From assembly GCA_963725065.1 (NCBI GenBank), contig CAVRXD010000062.1, positions 62,001-126,000 of the forward strand: 64,000 nucleotides of DNA, read 5' to 3'. The DNA comes from VAZQ01 sp963725065 (GTDB lineage Bacteria; Pseudomonadota; Alphaproteobacteria; Rhizobiales; Xanthobacteraceae). The notes beneath the pieces are model-generated. The model ran no database searches. It was not told the DNA's origin and saw only the letters and a list, made by a program, of their open reading frames with translations. Below, in pieces: positions 23,999-31,605 of the stretch; within the stretch, counting starts at the first letter, position 1, and every line of letters begins with the position of its first letter. A program made the translations under genes and the position numbers.

Positions 23999-24991
23999 AT
24001 GAGTTCTCGCACATGGCTGCGCGCCGGCTTGCAAGCCGTCGCGGGGGCGGCTGCGCTCATGTTCGCGACGCCCGTGCTGGCGGTGTATCCGGAGCGGCCG
24101 ATCACCCTTGTCGTTCCGTTCGCGGCCGGTGGCCCGACCGACATCATCTCGCGGCTGATGGCCGAGCCCATGAGCCGGGCGCTCGGCCAGCAGGTCATCG
24201 TCGAGAACGTGGTGGGAGCGGGCGGAACGGTCGGCGTCACCCGCGTCGCGAAGGCGCCGCCCGACGGCTACATGCTGCTCATGGGCAATCTCGGCACCCA
24301 GGCCGCCAGTGTCGGGCTCTATCCCAACCTGGCCTACGACCCGCGTACCGATTTCGAGCCGATCATGAATACCGGCGGCACGCCCATGATCGTGGCGGCC
24401 AAGAAGGACCTGCCGGTCAAGGATTTCCGCGAGTTCATCACGTACCTGAAAAAGAACGACAGCAAGGTCAACTACGGCACCGGCGGCGTCGGCGCCACGT
24501 CGCATCTCACCTGCCTGTTTCTCGACGCCCTGCTCAACGTGAAGCCGCAGCACATCCCGTTCCGCGGCTCGGGACCGGCGTTGAACGCGCTGCTCGGGGG
24601 ACAGGTTGACTATGTCTGCGACCAGACCGTCGGCGTCGTGCCGAGCATCCAGGCCAAGATGATCAATGGGCTGGTCGTTGCGTTGCCCGCGCGCCTCGCG
24701 GTCATTCCTGACGTGCCGACGTCGGCCGAGCAGGGCCTGCCGGAATTCCAGGCCGTGGGCTGGAACGCGATGTTCGCGCCCAAGGGGACGTCGAAAGAGA
24801 TCATCGACAGGCTCAATGTCGTGGCGCGCGCGGCGCTCAAGGACGACAACGCCCGCAAGCGGCTCCTGGAGCTTGCGGTCGAGCTGCCTCCCGAATCCGC
24901 TCAAACGCCCGCGGCGCTCGGCGAGTTCGTGAGGAAGGAGATCGACAAGTGGGTGCCGATCATCAAGGGGGCCGGGGTCGTGGCCCAGTAG
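23999..24991 (+). CDS. Tripartite tricarboxylate transporter (Bug/TctC-like) substrate receptor
   Basis: The 330-residue product begins MSSRTWLRAGLQAVAGAAAL, a signal peptide ending ATPVLA, after a GGGAGG ribosome site. The mature protein has YPERPITLVVPFAAGGPTD, QQVIVENVVGAGGTVG, KAPPDGYMLLMGNLGTQA and NYGTGGVGATSH: the Bug fingerprint. The same frame stays open for 1.3 kb upstream, but that stretch is the antisense of the dehydrogenase gene and is not coding. Downstream lie hydroxypyruvate isomerase and SDR genes on the same strand with short gaps, suggesting uptake and processing of a hydroxy acid. Confidence 0.92.
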   Translation: MSSRTWLRAGLQAVAGAAALMFATPVLAVYPERPITLVVPFAAGGPTDIISRLMAEPMSRALGQQVIVENVVGAGGTVGVTRVAKAPPDGYMLLMGNLGTQAASVGLYPNLAYDPRTDFEPIMNTGGTPMIVAAKKDLPVKDFREFITYLKKNDSKVNYGTGGVGATSHLTCLFLDALLNVKPQHIPFRGSGPALNALLGGQVDYVCDQTVGVVPSIQAKMINGLVVALPARLAVIPDVPTSAEQGLPEFQAVGWNAMFAPKGTSKEIIDRLNVVARAALKDDNARKRLLELAVELPPESAQTPAALGEFVRKEIDKWVPIIKGAGVVAQ

Positions 24992-25009
24992 CAATCGAAG
25001 CCTTTGCCG

Positions 25010-25802
25010 ATGCCGCGCTTTGCCGCCAACCTGGCCTATCTTTTCACCGAACGCCCGCTGATAGAGCGTTTTGCGGCGGCGGCCGCGGCCGGCTTCCGCG
25101 CGGTCGAGCTGCAATTGCCCTATGATCACGCGCCTTCCGCCGTCAGGGCCGAGCTCGAACGCCACGGCCTGACCGTGCTCGGTGTCAATACCGCGCCCGG
25201 CCAATCGGCGGTGGGGGAGTTCGGCGTGGCGGCGGTTCCCGGCCGCGAGCAGGAATTCGCCGCCGTGTTCAAGCAGGCGCTCGACTACATCACCGCGATC
25301 GGGGGGTGCCGAGATCCACTGCCTCGCCGGCAGGGTGCCGCCGGAGCAGCGTCCAGCGGCGGAGGCGACCTTTGTCCGCAATCTCACCTGGGCGACCGAT
25401 GCGGCGCGCGAGAAGAACGTGACCGTGCTGATCGAGCCGATCAATCCGCGCGACCGGCCCGACTATTTTCTCACCCGCGCCGAGCACGCGGCCGATATCA
25501 TCGCCAAGGTGGAGCGGCCGAACGTGCGCATCCAGTTCGACTTCTATCATGCCCAGATCGTCGGCGGCGATCTGGTCAAGCGCCTCGAAAAGCACATGCC
25601 CGTGGTCGGGCATGTGCAGATCGCGGCAGTGCCGTCGCGGCACGAACCGGACGAAGGCGAAGTGAACTATCCCGCGATATTCGCGGCGCTCGATCGCGTC
25701 GGTTACGGCGGCTGGATCGGATGCGAATACCGGCCGCGCGGCACGACCGAAGCCGGGCTCGGTTGGGCCCGCGACTATGGGGTCGTGCCGCGAGATCGTT
25801 GA
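25010..25802 (+). pseudogene. Hydroxypyruvate isomerase, frameshifted at a six-G run
   Basis: The N-terminal part (MPRFAANLAYLFTERPLIER, then LPYDHAPSAVRAEL) is in one frame up to about 25300; the rest (AEIHCLAGRVPPEQRPAAEA through IEPINPRDRPDYFL, QFDFYHAQIVGGD and GWIGCEYRPRGTTEAG) is in the next. Joined, they give a complete 263-residue Hyi, the usual length. The break is at GGGGGG (25301-25306): removing one G restores ATC GGG GGT GCC GAG ATC CAC. Hyi interconverts hydroxypyruvate and tartronate semialdehyde in glyoxylate metabolism; E and H metal ligands survive in the second part. It is either a true inactivated gene, phase-variable, or a base-calling error in a homopolymer. Starts 18 bp after the Bug receptor. 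Confidence 0.85.
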
Positions 25803-25894
25803 ATTGCGCGGTGTCGCCGGCCAGCCGTGCACCATCGCCGGTCAACCATCCGCAGCGGCGCCATCCCGGATCATCGCGCTGGAAAGGAAACGAC

Positions 25895-26641
25895 ATGCGT
25901 CTCGACAACAAGGTTGCGCTGGTGACCGGTGCCGGCTCGGGCTTCGGCAAGGGCATCGCCGAAACCTTCGCGCGCGAAGGTGCGCGCGTTGCCGTCGTCG
26001 ACATCGACGAGCGGGCCGCGCGTGCGGCCGCGGCCGCGATCAGTAACCAGGCCATCGCCGTACGCTGCGACGTCTCCCAGCGCGCCGACGTGGATGCTGC
26101 GGTCAAGGCCACGGTCGATGCATTCGGGGCGGTCGACATCCTCGTCAACAACGCCGGCATGAGCCATGTGCGCCGGCCGATGCTGGAGGTGGAGGAGGAC
26201 GAGTTCGACCGGCTGCTGGCGGTCAACGTGAAATCGATCTTTCTGTTCGCCCATGCGGTGGTGCCGCTGATGCGGGCGAGAAAATCCGGCGTGATCATCA
26301 ATATCGGCTCGACCGCCGGGATCAGGCCGCGGCCCGGGCTCACCTGGTACAACGCGTCGAAGGGAGCGGTAAATCTGCTGTCGAAATCGATGGCGGCGGA
26401 GCTTGCGCCCGACGGTATCCGCGTCTGCGCGATCGCGCCGGTCATGGCGGAGACGCCGCTGTTGCCGACGTTCATGGGTGGTGATTCGCCCGAATTGCGC
26501 GCCCAGTTCAAAGCCACCGTACCGCTGGGCCGCTTCGCCACCATTGACGACGTCGCCAATGCGACGCTGTTTTTGGCCTCCAACGAGGCCTCTTTCCTCA
26601 CCGGCAACGTGCTCGAGGTCGATGGCGGACGCTGCGTGTAA
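25895..26641 (+). CDS. Short-chain dehydrogenase/reductase, glucose/ribitol type
   Basis: The 248-residue SDR shows TGAGSGFGKG (11-20), NNAG (85-88), Ser139, Tyr152 and Lys156 (YNASK), and a C-terminal SFLTGNVLEVDGGRCV. Asp36 at the end of strand two points to NAD(H). ATG at 25895 follows GGAAAGGA. An in-frame extension upstream into the frameshifted isomerase gives a false 545-residue fusion. Beside hydroxypyruvate isomerase, it could act on a sugar acid or tartronate semialdehyde-related compound; not proven. Confidence 0.92.
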   Translation: MRLDNKVALVTGAGSGFGKGIAETFAREGARVAVVDIDERAARAAAAAISNQAIAVRCDVSQRADVDAAVKATVDAFGAVDILVNNAGMSHVRRPMLEVEEDEFDRLLAVNVKSIFLFAHAVVPLMRARKSGVIINIGSTAGIRPRPGLTWYNASKGAVNLLSKSMAAELAPDGIRVCAIAPVMAETPLLPTFMGGDSPELRAQFKATVPLGRFATIDDVANATLFLASNEASFLTGNVLEVDGGRCV

Positions 26642-26738
26642 GCCGCTCTTCACCGTTAAACCCGAAATATCTCTGTCCATCGCGATTGTTGTGCCCGCGC
26701 GCCCTTGCCTTGCGGCCATCCGTTGGTAGGTTGCGGCC

Positions 26739-27323
26739 ATGTGGGGTCGTAAACGTCAACCCGTCGAAGCCGCCAGGGCGAGCGAACCGCGGCCCGAGCG
26801 GCTCAAGGACGCGTTGCGTAAGGCACGGGTCGACCAGGCCGAGCGCAGCGCGGTCGTCGTCGACCTGCACGATGCCGAGGTGGCACGCCTCGAGCTTCTG
26901 GACGAGGCGCTCAACTCGCTGTTCGAGGAAATCCCCAAAGAGGTCGATCTGTTCGATCGCGGCATCAGCCGGGGAGAGACGCCGCGCCTGTGGATCGATT
27001 CCATCGCCCATGTGGGCATGGGCCGCGACAAGCGGGTGTACCGGTTCCTGCAGGACACCCGCTACGGCCGCAAAGTGCTGGCCGAATCCGGCAGCATTCC
27101 GGAGATCGTCGAAGCGGTGACGAAATATCTGGCGCAGCGCCTGATCGAGCGCGAACGCGCGCTCGCCGATGGTTCGCTGCCGGCCGTGCGCGATCTCAAG
27201 GAGGAGGCGCGGCTGGAGCGCCGCGGGCTCCGTCGCCGCGTCGTCAAGGCCTTTGTCCTCGGCGTGCTCGCGGGTTGCGTGATCCTGATCGCCGCCGCGC
27301 TGCTGTTCGGTTCGAAGCCGTAG
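26739..27323 (+). CDS. Conserved hypothetical protein with C-terminal membrane anchor
   Basis: The 194-residue protein is charged and mostly helical, with a single C-terminal transmembrane segment (VVKAFVLGVLAGCVILIAAA) followed by only a few residues, suggesting a tail-anchored cytoplasmic domain. Central phrases such as RLWIDSIAHVGMGRDKRVYR and FLQDTRYGRKVLAES look like a conserved alphaproteobacterial family, but I cannot name it. Coding is supported by codon-position GC bias and gene-like spacing. A hairpin follows its stop directly. Confidence 0.65.
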   Translation: MWGRKRQPVEAARASEPRPERLKDALRKARVDQAERSAVVVDLHDAEVARLELLDEALNSLFEEIPKEVDLFDRGISRGETPRLWIDSIAHVGMGRDKRVYRFLQDTRYGRKVLAESGSIPEIVEAVTKYLAQRLIERERALADGSLPAVRDLKEEARLERRGLRRRVVKAFVLGVLAGCVILIAAALLFGSKP

Positions 27324-27340
27324 CCGGACCTCGTGTCCGG
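27324..27340. terminator. Hairpin CCGGAC-CTCGT-GTCCGG between convergent genes
   Basis: A perfect 6-bp GC-rich stem begins at the base after the stop codon of the membrane protein gene and lies in the 51-bp gap to the convergent phosphoesterase. No T-run follows; a shared or Rho-assisted terminator is plausible. Confidence 0.35.
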
Positions 27341-27343
27341 CCC

Positions 27344-27371
27344 GGCCCGCGCCGCCTGGCCCGCGCCGCCT
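27344..27371. repeat. Tandem duplication of a 14-bp unit
   Basis: GGCCCGCGCCGCCT occurs twice back to back (27344-27357 and 27358-27371), exactly identical, in the short convergent gap. Confidence 0.7.
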
Positions 27372-27374
27372 AGC

Positions 27375-28277
27375 CTAGGGGCCCGCAAGCCTTGTCCGCC
27401 TGACCTCGACGACCGTGTCGCCGCCGGCCGAAAGGCCGCGCGAGATGGCGTCGCAGCACCACGCGCCGGCTTCGCCCTCCACCCGATAGAGATTATAGCC
27501 GGCGCGGTCATGCTCGCCGGGCGGCGCTTCCGACGCCGACGGCACGCCCGCGACCGGGATGGGCCCGCGCGGTCCCTTCAGCTCGATCAGGGAATGCAGG
27601 TGATCGTGGCCGTGAATGACGAGCTCCGCCCCGTGCCGCGCCAGCACGGCGCAAAAATCGGCGCCGTCGACAAGACGCTTGAAGCGCCGCGCCGGCGGGC
27701 TGATCGGCGGGTGGTGGATCATCACGACGCGAAACAGCCCCTTGCGCCCGCAGTCATCGAGCGTCGGCGCGAGCCGGGCAAGCTGCTCGCCACCGAGCCG
27801 TCCAGTCGCCATGAAGGGCGCCGTCGGCACCGCGCTGGACAAACCGATCAGCGCCAGCGGGCCGCGCCGGCGCAGGAATGGAAAGGCGGTCTCGGCGTCG
27901 TCGTCGCCGCGCATGTAACGGCTCCAGTGGAACTGCGGGAAACGCGCCGCCCCGCGGGTGTAGACGTCGTGATTACCCGGCACCAAGGTGACGTCGTCGG
28001 GCGGCCCGAGTGATGAAAGCCAGGCAAGGGCCGGAAGGTATTCGCTCGGCAGCGAGATGTTGACGAGATCGCCCGACACCGCGATGTGGTCGGGCGCCTG
28101 CGCCTTGAGATCCGCCACGATGCGGGCGAGCACGTCGCCGCGATGGATCAGATGGCGCTTGCGCCGCCAATTGATGAAGCCGGTCGCCCGCTTGCCCAGG
28201 AGCTCGCGCCATTGCGGCGGCGGCAAGGGACCGAGATGCGGGTCCGACAGGTGTGCGAGCACGAACATGGAGGACAT
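27375..28277 (-). CDS. Calcineurin-like metallophosphoesterase
   Basis: The 300-residue protein contains the full metallophosphoesterase set: HLSDPHLG (D-x-H), VSGDLVN (GDxxN), VPGNHDVY (GNHD), MIHHPPI and IHGHDHLH (GHxH), which bind two metals and hydrolyse phosphomonoesters or diesters (for example cyclic nucleotides or UDP-sugars). No signal peptide is seen, so it acts in the cytoplasm. Two nearby ATGs (28277 and 28268) are both possible starts; neither has a strong Shine-Dalgarno. It lies downstream of mbfA on the same strand (9 bp before its stop region), so they may be co-transcribed only if read-through from a shared upstream signal occurs in the opposite order; no functional link is evident. 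Confidence 0.85.
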   Translation of the reverse strand: MSSMFVLAHLSDPHLGPLPPPQWRELLGKRATGFINWRRKRHLIHRGDVLARIVADLKAQAPDHIAVSGDLVNISLPSEYLPALAWLSSLGPPDDVTLVPGNHDVYTRGAARFPQFHWSRYMRGDDDAETAFPFLRRRGPLALIGLSSAVPTAPFMATGRLGGEQLARLAPTLDDCGRKGLFRVVMIHHPPISPPARRFKRLVDGADFCAVLARHGAELVIHGHDHLHSLIELKGPRGPIPVAGVPSASEAPPGEHDRAGYNLYRVEGEAGAWCCDAISRGLSAGGDTVVEVRRTRLAGP

Positions 28278-28334
28278 CCGCTGGAGTGGGCGCGGATGAT
28301 GGCACCGTGCCAGCGGGCGGCACAATGCACGGTT

Positions 28335-29291
28335 TCACGAACTCCCGATCAGTATCCCGGCGGCAAATACGAGCGCTCCGCCCACGACGACCTGAAAGGT
28401 GGCCGCCAGGAACGGCGTGTCCATAAAGCGGTGGCGGATATAGGAGATCGCGATCAGCTCGACCACGACCACCGCGATCGCGACCATCGTCGCGGTCCAG
28501 AAGTTGGGAATGAGATAGGGCAGGGTATGGCCGAGCCCGCCGATCGCGGTCATCGTCCCGCATACGATGCCCCGCACGAGCGGCGCCCCGCGGCCAGTGA
28601 GCGAACCGTCGTCGGACAGCGCCTCGGCAAAGCCCATCGAGATGCCGGCGCCCACCGAAGCGGCCAGTCCGACCAGGAACGTCTCCCAGGTGCTGTGGGT
28701 GGCAAACGCGGCGGCAAACAGCGGCGCCAGCGTGGAGACCGATCCGTCCATCAATCCGGCGAGACCGGGCTGCACGTATTGCAGCACGAACATCCGCCGT
28801 GCGGTCTCGTCCTCCTTGTCGCGCGCGCTCGGAGTCAGGATTTGCTCGCCGAGCCGGTGGGCGAGGCCCTCGTGCTGGGCCTCGACCTCGGCAAGCTCGA
28901 CCAGGAGTTGACGCACCGACGTGTCCCGAGTCGTTTCCGCAGCGCGCCGGTAGAAGCGTGTTGCCTCGTACTCCATGTTCTCGGCGAACTTGCGCACCTC
29001 ATCGAGGCTAAGCGGCGACATGAGCCAGAGCGGCTGCTTCTGGATGAAGCCCTTGACGTCCTGGCGTCGGATCAACGGCAGGTATTCGCCGAATTTCGAC
29101 CGGTAAAGCTCGAATAGCATGGTGCGGTGGCGCACCTCCTCGTCCGCCATCTCGTCGAACACCTTTGCCGATGCCGCATATTTCTCGCGCAACCCTTCGG
29201 CGAAGCCGCGATAGATGCGGCTGTCTTCATCCTCGTTGGTGATGGCGAGCGCGAGGATTTCCTGTTCGGTAAGGTCGGCAAAACGTTTCAC
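28335..29291 (-). CDS. mbfA: MbfA, membrane-bound ferritin-like iron exporter (rubrerythrin + VIT1/CCC1)
   Basis: The 318-residue protein fuses an N-terminal ferritin-like/rubrerythrin domain (residues 1-160; E20, DEEVRH with E51/E52 and H55, YEATRFY, EVEAQHEGLAH supply the di-iron ligands) to a C-terminal VIT1/CCC1 transporter domain with several membrane helices (from MDGSVSTLAPLFAAAF to the end). MbfA of Bradyrhizobium and Agrobacterium exports iron and protects against iron and peroxide stress; the ferritin-like part faces the cytoplasm and senses or delivers iron. It is normally repressed by Irr under iron limitation, and a good ICE palindrome lies 23 bp upstream. Confidence 0.93.
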   Translation of the reverse strand: MKRFADLTEQEILALAITNEDEDSRIYRGFAEGLREKYAASAKVFDEMADEEVRHRTMLFELYRSKFGEYLPLIRRQDVKGFIQKQPLWLMSPLSLDEVRKFAENMEYEATRFYRRAAETTRDTSVRQLLVELAEVEAQHEGLAHRLGEQILTPSARDKEDETARRMFVLQYVQPGLAGLMDGSVSTLAPLFAAAFATHSTWETFLVGLAASVGAGISMGFAEALSDDGSLTGRGAPLVRGIVCGTMTAIGGLGHTLPYLIPNFWTATMVAIAVVVVELIAISYIRHRFMDTPFLAATFQVVVGGALVFAAGILIGSS

Positions 29292-29313
29292 GAAATCTCC
29301 CCCAATCCATTAA

Positions 29314-29330
29314 ATTAGAATTATTCTAAA
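29314..29330. promoter_or_regulatory. Predicted Irr box (iron control element) upstream of mbfA
   Basis: ATTAGAA-TTA-TTCTAAA contains perfect half-sites TTAGAA (29315-29320) and TTCTAA (29324-29329) with a three-base spacer. It matches the rhizobial ICE pattern (TTTAGAA, spacer, TTCTAAA) at all but one position. It sits in an AT-rich promoter patch just before the mbfA start, a position suited to repression by Irr under low iron. Confidence 0.75.
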
Positions 29331-29401
29331 CAATAAAACCAAGCTTTTGACAAGCCGGGTGCGATAAACGTCATTGCGGCGCGAGGAGTGACAAAACCGG
29401 C

Positions 29402-29893
29402 ATGAAACCGCTCACGCTCGAGGGGACCGGACGCGCGCTCGAGCCGGCGCTGCGGCGCGTGCTCCACTTCTACTGGCGCTTTGCGCGCGCCATGACGCTG
29501 GGCGTACGCACCCTGGTGATCGACGGCGAAGGGCGCATTTTCCTGGTCAAACACAGCTATGTCAGCGGCTGGCACCTGCCGGGCGGTGGCGTGGAGGCTG
29601 GCGAGACCCTGACCGAAGCCGCCGCGCGCGAGTTGCTCGAGGAAGGCAACATCGAGATGACCGCGCCGCCGCAGCTGCATGGAATTTTTTTCAACGATCG
29701 GGCCTCCCGCCGCGATCATGTCGCGGTGTTCGTGGTACGCGCGTTCCGTCAGGTGGCGGCGCCGGTCCCCGATCGGGAGATCGTGGCGCACGGCTTCTTC
29801 GCACCTGACGCGCTGCCGGCCGAAACAACCGCTGCGACGCGCGCGCGCATCATCGAGGTGCTCAGCGGTGCCCCCATCGGCGAGCACTGGTAG
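29402..29893 (+). CDS. Nudix hydrolase
   Basis: The 163-residue protein carries a Nudix box GGGVEAGETLTEAAAREL followed by LEEGNI. The consensus G-x5-E-x7-REUxEExGU is kept except that the last Gly is Asn (EEGNI). The preceding WHLPGGGVE and KHSYVSGW are typical of nucleoside-diphosphate-X hydrolases. The catalytic Glu residues remain, so activity is expected. It is divergent from mbfA with the ICE in between. Substrate unknown; could be a nucleotide sugar or damaged nucleotide. Confidence 0.87.
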   Translation: MKPLTLEGTGRALEPALRRVLHFYWRFARAMTLGVRTLVIDGEGRIFLVKHSYVSGWHLPGGGVEAGETLTEAAARELLEEGNIEMTAPPQLHGIFFNDRASRRDHVAVFVVRAFRQVAAPVPDREIVAHGFFAPDALPAETTAATRARIIEVLSGAPIGEHW

Positions 29894-29972
29894 GGACCGC
29901 AAAGGCGCGCTCGCAGTTTGATACCGCGCGCACTATGGTCGCCCCGAGCGCCATGAGTTGGTCAGAGCACCC

Positions 29973-31073
29973 GTGTCCCCTCGTCTGCAGGCGATCTACC
30001 ACATCCGCAGCGACGCCCGGTCGATCGAGGCGCGCGCACGCGCCATTGCGGTCGAGCAAAGCGTCGAGATGCCGCTGTCGGCGATCGCGGACGAGTTCGT
30101 GCACGCCGAGATCGTCGGCCGGGTCGAGGGCATCGCCGAACAGGAGCCCGGCCTGTTCGAGGTTCGCATCTCGCTCGCCGCGCAAACCGTCGGCGGCGAT
30201 CCCGGGCAGCTCATCAACATGCTGTTCGGCAATACGTCGCTGCACGACGATGTGACGCTGCACGATGTCGCGCTTCCGGCCGAGCTGGTCAAAGGCTTCG
30301 GCGGCCCCCGTCACGGGCTGCATGAGTTGCGGCGGCGGGTCGGCGCGCCGGCGCGGGCTTTGACCTGCTCGGCGCTCAAGCCGCAAGGGTTGCCCCCCGC
30401 CGGGCTCGCGGATCTCGCGCTGCGTTTCGCACGCGGCGGCGTCGACTATATCAAGGACGACCATGGCCTGGCCGACCAGGCCTATTCGCCATTCCGCGCG
30501 CGCGTCGACGCCGTTGCGGAGGCGTTGCGGACTCTCGACCCGGGCGGCAAGACGGTGCGCTATGTGCCGAGCCTCGCGGGCGATCTCGACGCCATGCGCG
30601 AGCAGATCGACGACGCCGGCCGCGCCGGCGTTGATACAGTCATGGTTGCGCCGATGATCGCAGGCCTATCCAACTTCCACCGGCTGGTGCGCGAGCATCC
30701 CACGGTCGCCTTCGTCGCCCATCCCACCATGGCCGGGGCGGCGCAGATCGCGCCTGCCTTCCTTCTGGGCACGTTGTTCCGCGTCCTGGGGGCGGATGCC
30801 GTGGTGTTCCCGAACTATGGCGGACGCTTTGGCTACTCCCCAGATACGTGCCGTGCGCTGGCGCGCGCAGCCCTGGACGACCGGGACGGCCTGCGTCCCA
30901 GCGTTCCGGTGCCGGCCGGCGGCATGACCACCGATCGGGTGCCGGAAATGCTTGATTTCTACGGCGCCGACGTGATGCTGCTGATCGGCGGCGCTCTGCT
31001 CGAGGCGCGCGAGCAGCTCACCGAAGCGACCGCCGCGTTTGTCGCCAAGGTACGGGGACATGCGTACGGGTAG
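29973..31073 (+). CDS. RuBisCO-like protein (form IV RLP)
   Basis: The GTG at 29973 gives 366 residues with the RuBisCO large-chain fold: an N-terminal domain with FGNTSLHDDVTLHDVALP and a barrel with CSALKPQGLPP, VDYIKDDHGLADQ, FVAHPTMAGA, VFPNYGGRFGYS and PAGGMTTDRVPEML. Lys136 (position of K175) and the carbamylated-Lys equivalent K161 with D163 are kept, but the K177 position is Gln and the E204 position is His164, so CO2 fixation is not expected. RLPs serve as enolases, isomerases or 3-oxo-acid decarboxylases (MTA metabolism, isoapionate-type pathways). A small cupin gene follows 32 bp later, likely in an operon. Confidence 0.88.
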   Translation: MSPRLQAIYHIRSDARSIEARARAIAVEQSVEMPLSAIADEFVHAEIVGRVEGIAEQEPGLFEVRISLAAQTVGGDPGQLINMLFGNTSLHDDVTLHDVALPAELVKGFGGPRHGLHELRRRVGAPARALTCSALKPQGLPPAGLADLALRFARGGVDYIKDDHGLADQAYSPFRARVDAVAEALRTLDPGGKTVRYVPSLAGDLDAMREQIDDAGRAGVDTVMVAPMIAGLSNFHRLVREHPTVAFVAHPTMAGAAQIAPAFLLGTLFRVLGADAVVFPNYGGRFGYSPDTCRALARAALDDRDGLRPSVPVPAGGMTTDRVPEMLDFYGADVMLLIGGALLEAREQLTEATAAFVAKVRGHAYG

Positions 31074-31105
31074 CGGCCGGCGATCGGGGCGAATGAGTTG
31101 AGATC

Positions 31106-31582
31106 ATGGCGACCCACGACAGACCGATCTACCGCAAGGCGAAGGATTACCGCTGGGATGGCGTGGACGAGCTTCCGTACAAGGAAGACGACCGCGCCCT
31201 GTTCAAGACCATCACCCGGCAGGTGCTGTTCTCCGATCCGGAGATGCACTCGGAGTTGCGCTATTTCGAGATGGCGCCCGGCGGATTTTCGACGCTCGAG
31301 CGGCACCAGCACATGCACGCCGTGCTGATCCTGCGCGGACGCGGCCACTGCCTCGTCGGCAGCGAAGTGAAGCCGATCGAGACCCGCGATCTCGTCACCG
31401 TGCCGCCGATGATCTGGCACCAGTTCCGTGCCACGCGCGGCGAGCCGCTCGGCTTCCTGTGCATGGTGAACGCCACGCGCGACAAGCCGCAACTGCCGAC
31501 GGAGCAGGATTTGGCGGGGCTGCAGAAGGATGCGAACATCGCGGCCTTCCTGCGCAACGAGCCGCATGCGGGGCCGACGTGA
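31106..31582 (+). CDS. Cupin protein paired with the RuBisCO-like protein
   Basis: The 158-residue single cupin has metal-binding phrasing: STLERHQHMHAVLILRGRG (H-x-H with more His) and VTVPPMIWHQFRAT. The N-terminal YRKAKDYRWDGVDELPYKED is distinctive. In Rhodospirillum rubrum an RLP isomerase is followed by a cupin methylsulfurylase that removes methanethiol from 1-methylthioxylulose-5-phosphate in the MTA-isoprenoid shunt; the gene pair here resembles that arrangement. Whether the chemistry is the same is inference. It could instead be an isomerase of an acid-sugar pathway. Confidence 0.8.
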   Translation: MATHDRPIYRKAKDYRWDGVDELPYKEDDRALFKTITRQVLFSDPEMHSELRYFEMAPGGFSTLERHQHMHAVLILRGRGHCLVGSEVKPIETRDLVTVPPMIWHQFRATRGEPLGFLCMVNATRDKPQLPTEQDLAGLQKDANIAAFLRNEPHAGPT

Positions 31583-31605
31583 CCCGCGCCCGCCCGGAGG
31601 GTCCG

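Noticed and set aside
25004..26641. A 545-residue fusion of hydroxypyruvate isomerase and SDR
   Set aside because: The frame is an artefact of the extra G at 25301-25306; downstream of it the reading frame encodes nonsense until the SDR's own start at 25895.
29973..31073. A functional CO2-fixing RuBisCO
   Set aside because: K177 and E204 equivalents are Gln and His, and no phosphoribulokinase or small subunit is present; it is a form IV-like protein.
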